From contig RQOL01000429.1 in the NCBI GenBank assembly GCA_013076295.1, positions 1 through 64,000 of the forward strand: a DNA stretch of 64,000 bases, given 5' to 3'. Position numbers and translations under genes: made by a program. Below are positions 55,351-64,000 of this stretch, one piece after another. The stretch is from Sanderia malayensis. Its lineage: Eukaryota; Cnidaria; Scyphozoa; Semaeostomeae; Pelagiidae. The notes beneath the pieces are model-generated. The model had not been told where the DNA came from. It made no database searches and was given only the letters and a program-made list of their open reading frames with translations. How positions within the stretch are numbered: position 1 is the stretch's first letter; each line of letters begins with the position of its first letter.

Positions 55351-58300
55351 ACCGTTGAAACTAAGTGAAATGCACATGAATCTGCTTGTTTTCAGTGATA
55401 TCAACATTCGTTCCTACTAATTGCACATGACTTGACGTTATTACAGTGCAAACTAATTAAAGTACACATGCATTTGCTTGTTTTCAGTGATATTAACATT
55501 TGTTCACACTATTTCCACATGAATTCACGTTATTACAATGCAAACTAATTAAAATAGAAATGGAATTATTTGTTTTGAGTTATATTAACATTCGTTCAGA
55601 CTAATTGCACATAAATCCACGTTATTACAGTTGAAACTCAGTGAAATTCACATGGATTTGCTTGCTTTCAGTGAGATTACCTTCGTTCACACTATTTCCA
55701 CATGAATCCACGTTATTGTAGTTGAAACTAAGTCAAATACACATGCATTGGCTTGTTTTCAATGATATTAACATTCGTTGACACTAATTGCACATGACTT
55801 CACGTTATTACAGTGCAAACTAAATAAAATACACATGCAATTACTTGTTTTCGGTGATTATAACATTCTTTCACGCTAATTGCACATTAGCCTGCGTTAT
55901 TACAGGTGAAACTAATTGAAATACACATGGATTAGCTTGCTTTCAGTGATATTAACATTCGTTCACATTAATTGCACACGAATTGACATTATTACCGTTG
56001 AAACTAAGTGAAATGCACATGAATCTGCTTGTTTTCAGTGATATCAACATCCGTTCCTACTAATTGCACATGTTTTACCGTTAATACACTGCAAACTAAT
56101 TAAAATACACATGCATTTGCTTGTTTTCAGTGATATTAACATTCGTTCACACTAATTGCACATGAATTCACGTTATTGTAGTTGAAACTAAGTCAAGTAC
56201 ACATGCCTTTGCCTGTTTTCAGTGATATTAACATTCGTTCACACTAATTGCACATGAATTCACGTTATTACAGTTGAAACTAATTGAAATACACATGGAT
56301 TAGCTTGCTTTCAGTGATATTAACATTCGTTCACATTAATTGCACATGACTTCACGTTAGTACAGCTGAAACTAAGTAAAGTACACATGCAATTACTTGT
56401 TTTGAGTGATATTAACATTCGTTCACGCTAATTGCATATGAATTCACGTCTTTGCAGCCGAAACTAATTGAAATACACATGCATTTGCTTATTTTAAGTG
56501 ATATTAACATTCTTTCACACTAATTGCACATTAGCTTGCGTTATTACAGTTGAAACTAATTGAAATACACATTGATTAGCTTGCTTTCAGTGATATTAAC
56601 ATTCGTTCACATTAATTGCACACGAATTGACGTTATTACAATGCAAACTAATTAAAATACACTTGCAATTACTTGTTTTGAGTGATATTAACATTCTTTC
56701 ACACTAATTGCACATTAATCTACGCTTTTACAGTTGAAACTAATTGAAATGCACATGAATCTGCTTGTGTTCAGTGATATCAACATTCGTTCCTAATAAT
56801 TGCACATGACTTCACGTTAGTACAGTGCAAAGTAATTAAAATACACATGCATTTGCTTGTTTTCAGTGATATTAACATTCGTTCACACTAATTGCACATG
56901 AATTCACGTTATTTTAGTTGAAACTAAGTCAAGTACACATGCCTTTGCCTGTTTTCAGTGATATTAACATTCGTTCACACTAATTGCACATGAATTCACG
57001 TTATTACAGCTGAAACTAATTAAAATACACTTGCAATTATTTGTTTTGAGTGATATTAACATTCTTTCACACTAATTGCACATTAATCTACGCTTTTACA
57101 GTTGAATCTAATTGAATTACACATGGATTAGCTTGCTTTCAGTGATATTAACATTCGTTCACACTATTTCCACATGAATTCTCGTTATTACAGTTGAAAC
57201 TAAGGAAAATACACACGCATTTGTTTGTTTTCAGTGATATTATCAATCGTTCACACTAACTGCACTTGAATTCACGTTATTGCAGTTGGAACTAAGTCAA
57301 GTACACATGCCTTTGCCTGTTTTCAGTGATATTAACATTCGTTCACACTAATTGCACATGAATTCACGTTATTACAGCTGAACCTAAATAAAATACACAT
57401 GCAATTACTTGTTTTCAGTGATTATAACATTTTTTCACACTAATTGCACATTAGCCTGCGTTATTACAGTTTAAACTAATTGAAATACACATGGATTAGC
57501 TTGCTTTCAGTGATATTAACATTCGTTCACATTAATTGCACATGACTTCACGTTAGTACAGTGCAAACTAAGTAAAATCCACATGGAAGTTCTTGTTTTT
57601 AGTGATATTAACATTCGTTCACAATTATTGCACACGAATCCACGCTATTACAGTTGAAACTAATTGAAATACACATGTATTTGCTTGTTTTCAGTGATAT
57701 TAACATTCGTTCACACTATTTGCACATGAATTAACGTTATTACAGCTGAAACTAAGTAAAGTACACCTGCAATTACTTGTTTTGAGTGATATTAACATTC
57801 GTTCACGCTAATTGGATATGAATTGACGTTTTTGCAGCCGAAACTAATTGAAATACACATGCATTTGCTTATTTTCAGTGATATTGACATTCGTTTACAC
57901 TATTTGCACATGAATTAACGTTATTACAGTTGAAACTAAGTGAAATACACATGGATTTGCTTGTTTTCAGTGAGATTACCTTCGTTCACACTATTTCCAC
58001 ATGAATCCACGTTATTGTAGTTGAATATAAGTCAAATACACATGCATTGGCTTCTTTTCAGTGATGTTAACATTCGTTGACACTAATTGCACATGACTTC
58101 ACGTTAGTACAGTGCAAACTAAATAAAATACACATGCAATTACTTGTTCTCAGTGATATTAACATTCGTTCACACTAATTGCATATGAATTCACGTTTTG
58201 GCAGCCGAAACTAATTGAAATACACATGGATTTGCTTGTTTTCAGTGATATTAACATTTGTTCACACTATTTCCACAGGAATTTACGTTATTACAATGCA

Positions 58301-61300
58301 AACTAATTGAAATACACTTGCAGTTACTTGTTTTGAGTGATATTAACATTCTTTCACACTAATTGCACATTAATCTACGCTTTTACAGTTGAAACTAATT
58401 GAATTACACATGGATTAGCTTGCTTTCAGTGATATTAACATTCGTTCACACTATTTCCACATGAACTCACGTTATTACAGTTAAAACTAAGAAAAATACA
58501 CACGCATTTGTTTGTTTTCAGTGATATTAACATTCGTTCACTCTAACTGCACTTGAATTCACGTTATTGCAGTTGGAACTAAGTAAAATACACATGCATT
58601 TTTTTCTTTTCAGTGATATCAATTTTCGTTCACACTACTGGCACATGAAGTCCCAATATTATGGCTGAAACTAAGTAAAGTACACATGCAATTACTTGTT
58701 TTCGGTGATATTAACATTCGTTCACACTATTTCCACATGAATCCACGTTATTGTAGTTGAAATTAAGTCAAATACACATGCATTGGCTTGTTTTCAGTGA
58801 TATTAACATTCGTTGACACTAATTGCACATGACTTCACGTTAGTACAGTGCAAACTAAATAAAATACACATGCAATTACTTGTTCTCAGTGATATTAACA
58901 TTCGTTCACACTAATTGCATATGAATTCAGGTTTCTGCAGCCGAGACTAATTGAAATACAGATGCATTTGCTTGTTTTCAGTGATATTAACATTTGTTCA
59001 CACTATTTCCACATGAATTCACACTATTACAAAGCAAACTAATTAAAATACACATGGAATAATTTGTTTTGAGTTATATTAACATTCGTTCACACTAATT
59101 GCACATAAATCCACGTTATTACAGTTGAAACTAAGTGAAATACACATGCATTTGCCTGTTTTCAGTTATTATAACATTCTTTCACACTAATTGCACATTA
59201 ATCTACGCTTTTACAGTTGAAACTAATTGAAATACACATGGATTAGCTTGCTTTCAGTGATATTAACAGTCGTTTACACTATTTGCAAATGAATTAACGT
59301 TATTACAGCTGAAACTAAGTAAAGTACACATGCAATTACTTGTTTTGAGTGATATTAACATTCGTTCACGCTAATTGCATATGAATTCACGTTTTTGCAG
59401 CCGAAATTAATTGAAATACACATGCATTTGCTTATTTTAAGTGATATTAACATTCTTTCGCACTAATTGCACATTAGCTTGCGTTATTACAGTTGAAACT
59501 AATTGAAATACACATTGATTAGCTTGCTTTCAGTGATATTAACATTCGTTCACAATAATTGCACACAAATTGACGTTATTACCGTTGAAACTAATTGAAA
59601 TGCACATGAATCTGCTTGTGTTCAGTGATATCAACATTCGTTCCTAATAATTGCACATGACTTCACGTTAGTACAGTGCAAACTAATTAAAATACACATG
59701 CATTTGCTTGTTTTCAGTGATATTAACATTCGTTCACACTAATTGCACATGAATTCACGTTATTGTAGTTGAAACTAAGACAAGTACACATGCCTTTGCC
59801 TGTTGTCAGTGAAATTAACGTTCGTTCACACTAATTGCACATGAATTCACGTTATTACAGCTGAAACTAAATACAATACACATGCAATTACTTGTTTTCA
59901 GTGATTATAACATTCTTTCACACTAATTGCACTTTAATCTACGCTTTTACAGTTGAAACTAATTGAAATACACATGGATTAGCTTGCTTTCAGTGATATT
60001 AACAGTCGTTTACACTATTTGCAAATGAATTAACGTTATTACAGCTGAAACTAAGTAAAGTACACATGCAATTACTTGTTTTGAGTGATATTAACATTCG
60101 TTCACGCTAATTGCATATGAATTCACGTTTTTGCAGCCGAAATTAATTGAAATACACATGCATTTGCTTATTTTAAGTGATATTAACATTCTTTCGCACT
60201 AATTGCACATTAGCTTGCGTTATTACAGTTGAAACTAATTGAAATACACATTGATTAGCTTGCTTTCAGTGATATTAACATTCGTTCACAATAATTGCAC
60301 ACGAATTGACGTTATTACCGTTGAAACTAATTGAAATGCACATGAATCTGCTTGTGTTCAGTGATATCAACATTCGTTCCTAATAATTGCACATGACTTC
60401 ACGTTAGTACAGTGCAAACTAAGTAAAATACACATGCATTTGCTTGTTTTCAGTGATATTAACATTCGTTCAAACTAATTGCACATGAATTCACGTTATT
60501 GTAGTTGAAACTAAGACAAGTACACATGCCTTTGCCTGTTGTCAGTGAAATTAACGTTCGTTCACACTAATTGCACATGAATTCACGCTATTACAGCTGA
60601 AACTAAATAAAATACACATGCAATTACTTGTTTTCAGTGATTAAAACATTCTTTCACACTAATTGCACATTAGCGTGCGTTATTACAGTTGAAACTAACT
60701 GAAATACACATGGATTAGCTTGCTTTCAGTGATATTAACATTCGTTCACATTAATTGCACATGACTTCACGTTAGTACAGTGCAAACTAAGCAAAATACA
60801 CATGGAAGTTCTTGTTTTGAGTGATATTAACATTCGTTCACAATTATTGCACACGAATCCACGCTATTACAGTTGAAACTAATTGAAATACACATGTATT
60901 TGCTTGTTTTCAGTGATATTAACATTCGTTCACACTATTTGCACATGAATTAACGTTATTACAGCTGAAACTACGTAAAGTACACATGCAATTACCGAAA
61001 CCGAAACTAAACAAATTGAAATACACATGCATTTGCTTATTTTCAGTGATATTAACATTCGTTTACACTATTTGCACATGAATTAAGGTTATTACAGTTG
61101 AAACTAAGTGAAATACACATGGATTTGCTTGTTTTCAGTGAGATTACCTTCGTTCACACTATTTCCACATGAATCCACGTTATTGTAGTTGAATATAAGT
61201 CAAATACACATGCAATTACTTGTTCTCAGTGATATTAACATTCGTTCACACTAATTGCATATGAATTCACGTTTTTCCAGCCGAAACTAATTGAAATACA

Positions 61301-64000
61301 CATGCATTTGCTTGTTTTCAGTGATATTAACATTTGTTCACACTATTTCACATGAATTCACGTTATTACAATGCAAACTAAATAAAATACACTTGCAATT
61401 ACTTGTTTTGAGTGATATTAACATTCTATCACACTAATTGCACATTAATATACGCTTTTGCAGTTGAAACTAATTGAATTACACATGGATTAGCTTGCTT
61501 TCAGTGCTATTAACATTCGTTCTCACTAATTGCACATAAATCCACGTTATTACAGTTGAAACTGAGTGAAATACACATGGATTTGCTTGCTTTCAGTGAT
61601 ATCAATTTTCGTGCACAGTACTGGCACATGAAGACCCAATATTATGGCTGAAACTAAGTAAAATACACATGGAAGTTCTTGTTTTGAGTGATATTAACAT
61701 TCGTTCACACTAATTGCACACGAATCCACGCTATTACAGTTGAAACTAATTGAAATACACATGCATTTGCTTGTTTTCAGTGATATTAACATTCGTCCAC
61801 ACTATTTGCACATGAATTAACGTTATTACAGCCGAAACTAAGTAAAGTACACATGCAATTACTTGTTTTCAGTGATATTAACATTCGTTCACACTATTTC
61901 CACATGAATCCACGTTATTGTAGTTGAAATTAAGTCAAATACACATGCATTGGCTTGTTTTCAGTGATATTAACATTCGTTCACACTAATTGCACATGAA
62001 TTCACGTTATTACAGCTGAAACTAAATACAATACACATGCAATTACTTGTTTTCAGTGATTATAACATTCTTTCACACTAATTGCACATTAATCTACGCT
62101 TTTACAGTTGAAACTAATTGAAATACACATGGATTAGCTTGCTTTCAGTTATATTAACATTCGTTCACACTAATTGCACATAAATCCACGTTATTACAGC
62201 TGAAACTGAGTGAAATACACATTTGCTTATTTTCAGTGATATTAACATTCGTTTACACTATTTGCACATGAATTAAGGTTATTACAGTTGAAACTAAGTG
62301 AAATACACATGGATTTGCTTGTTTTCAGTGAGATTACCTTCGTTCACACTATTTCCACATGAATCCACGTTATTGTAGTTGAATATAAGTCAAATACACA
62401 TGCAATTACTTGTTCTCAGTGATATTAACATTCGTTCACACTAATTGCATATGAATTCACGTTTTTCCAGCCGAAACTAATTGAAATACACATGCATTTG
62501 CTTGTTTTCAGTGATATTAACATTTGTTCACACTATTTCCACATGAATTCACGTTATTACAATGCAAACTAAATAAAATACACTTGCAATTACTTGTTTT
62601 GAGTGATATTAACATTCTATCACACTAATTGCACATTAATATACGCTTTTGCAGTTGAAACTAATTGAATTACACATGGATTAGCTTGCTTTCAGTGCTA
62701 TTAACATTCGTTCTCACTAATTGCACATAAATCCACGTTATTACAGTTGAAACTGAGTGAAATACACATGGATTTGCTTGCTTTCAGTGATATCAATTTT
62801 CGTGCACAGTACTGGCACATGAAGACCCAATATTATGGCTGAAACTAAGTAAAATACACATGGAAGTTCTTGTTTTGAGTGATATTAACATTCGTTCACA
62901 CTAATTGCACACGAATCCACGCTATTACAGTTGAAACTAATTGAAATACACATGCATTTGCTTGTTTTCAGTGATATTAACATTCGTCCACACTATTTGC
63001 ACATGAATTAACGTTATTACAGCCGAAACTAACTAAAGTACACATGCAATTACTTGTTTTCAGTGATATTAACATTCGTTCACACTATTTCCACATGAAT
63101 CCACGTTATTGTAGTTGAAATTAAGTCAAATACACATGCATTGGCTTGTTTTCAGTGATATTAACATTCGTTCACACTAATTGCACATGAATTCACGTTA
63201 TTACAGCTGAAACTAAATACAATACACATGCAATTACTTGTTTTCAGTGATTATAACATTCTTTCACACTAATTGCACATTAATCTACGCTTTTACAGTT
63301 GAAACTAATTGAAATACACATGGATTAGCTTGCTTTCAGTTATATTAACATTCGTTCACACTAATTGCACATAAATCCACGTTATTACAGTTGAAACTGA
63401 GTGAAATACACATGGATTTGCTTGCTTTCAGTGAGATTACCTTGGTTCACACTATTTCCACATGAATCCACGTTATTGTAGTTGAAACTAAGTCAGATAC
63501 ACATGCATTGGCTTGTTTTCAATGATATTAACATGCGTTGACACTAATTGCACATGACTTCACGTTATTACAGTGCAAACTAAATAAAATACACATGCAA
63601 TTACTTGTTCTCACTGATATTAACATTCGTTCAGACTAATTGCATATGAATTTACGTTTTTGCAGCCGAAACTAAGAAAAATACACATGCAATTACTTGT
63701 TTTCAGTGATATTAACATTCGTTCACACTATTTCCACATGAATCCACGTTATTGTAGTTGAAATTAAGTCAAATACACATGCATTGGCTTGTTTTCAGTG
63801 ATATTAACATTCGTTCACACTAATTGCACATGAATTCACGTTATTACAGCTGAAACTAAATACAATACACATGCAATTACTTGTTTTCAGTGATTATAAC
63901 ATTCTTTCACACTAATTGCACATTAATCTACGCTTTTACAGTTGAAACTAATTGAAATACACATGGATTAGCTTGCTTTCAGTTATATTAACATTCGTTC
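55351..64000. repeat. Satellite, mosaic end region with recent tandem duplications
   Basis: Monomer classes are mixed in shorter runs than in the HOR units, with some classes rare elsewhere (CACATTAGCTTGCG, CCTACTAATTGC). A 736-bp block of eight monomers is duplicated (59431 and 60167 are equivalent), and an approximately 1190-bp block of thirteen monomers is duplicated (61611 and 62802; 61081 and 62271). A truncated monomer lies near 60998. The array continues past the window. No gene is seen. Confidence 0.85.

Noticed and set aside
15221..64000. CENP-B box in the satellite
   Set aside because: Monomers have ATTCGTT, matching the first part of the box, but lack the second essential CGGG part.
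1..64000. Splice-acceptor-like TTTTCAG and E-box CACATG in every monomer as regulatory sites
   Set aside because: Both are part of the monomer consensus and of low complexity. Nothing ties them to transcription or binding.

Overview
The window is almost entirely one AT-rich tandem satellite with a monomer of about 92 bp (91-93 bp in most copies), interrupted once by a complete DNA transposon. The array runs off both ends of the window. It occupies about 58.9 kb, or roughly 640 monomers by simple division. I saw no rRNA, tRNA or CRISPR, and no host gene outside the transposon. The short-intron gene structures, the THAP/Kolobok transposase and the P2X7-like ballast protein point to a metazoan, most likely an invertebrate. 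I cannot name the species, and a centromeric or heterochromatic location is only an inference from the array.

Layout: 1-10122 is satellite. It has a first domain (to about 5.9 kb) rich in one monomer class, with local repeats of 1.1 and 1.65 kb, then a stretch colinear with 18.2-22.4 kb. Positions 10123-15220 hold the transposon with its TTAA target duplication. Positions 15221-44887 are four consecutive higher-order repeat (HOR) units of 7204, 7392, 7515 and 7560 bp, about 78-82 monomers each. Units 3 and 4 are near-identical, but the second half of unit 3 is peppered with single-base deletions that look like unpolished long-read sequence. From 44.9 to 47.2 kb the first-domain type returns, from 47.2 to 50.0 kb the HOR type returns, from 50.0 to 55.3 kb a 3.86-kb repeat appears, and the rest is a mosaic with fresh 736-bp and 1190-bp tandem duplications.

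The transposon (10127-15216, 5090 bp) belongs to the Kolobok superfamily: TTAA duplication, THAP domain, and a DDE transposase with the family's usual motifs. Splicing the plus-strand gene by GT-AG rules gives 12 exons whose phases all agree, and an uninterrupted 832-residue protein. A second, convergent gene of three exons encodes an intact 241-residue protein with the cysteine-rich ballast domain known from the cytoplasmic tail of P2X7 receptors. The stop codons of the two genes lie 50 bp apart. Each gene starts just inside a perfect 21-bp subterminal inverted repeat, so the ends look built to serve both as transposase targets and as matched promoters. Uninterrupted copies of the insertion site survive at 22421 and 29813. 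The intact ORFs and clean junctions suggest a fairly recent insertion. The ballast gene carried by a Kolobok element is the most unusual biology here.
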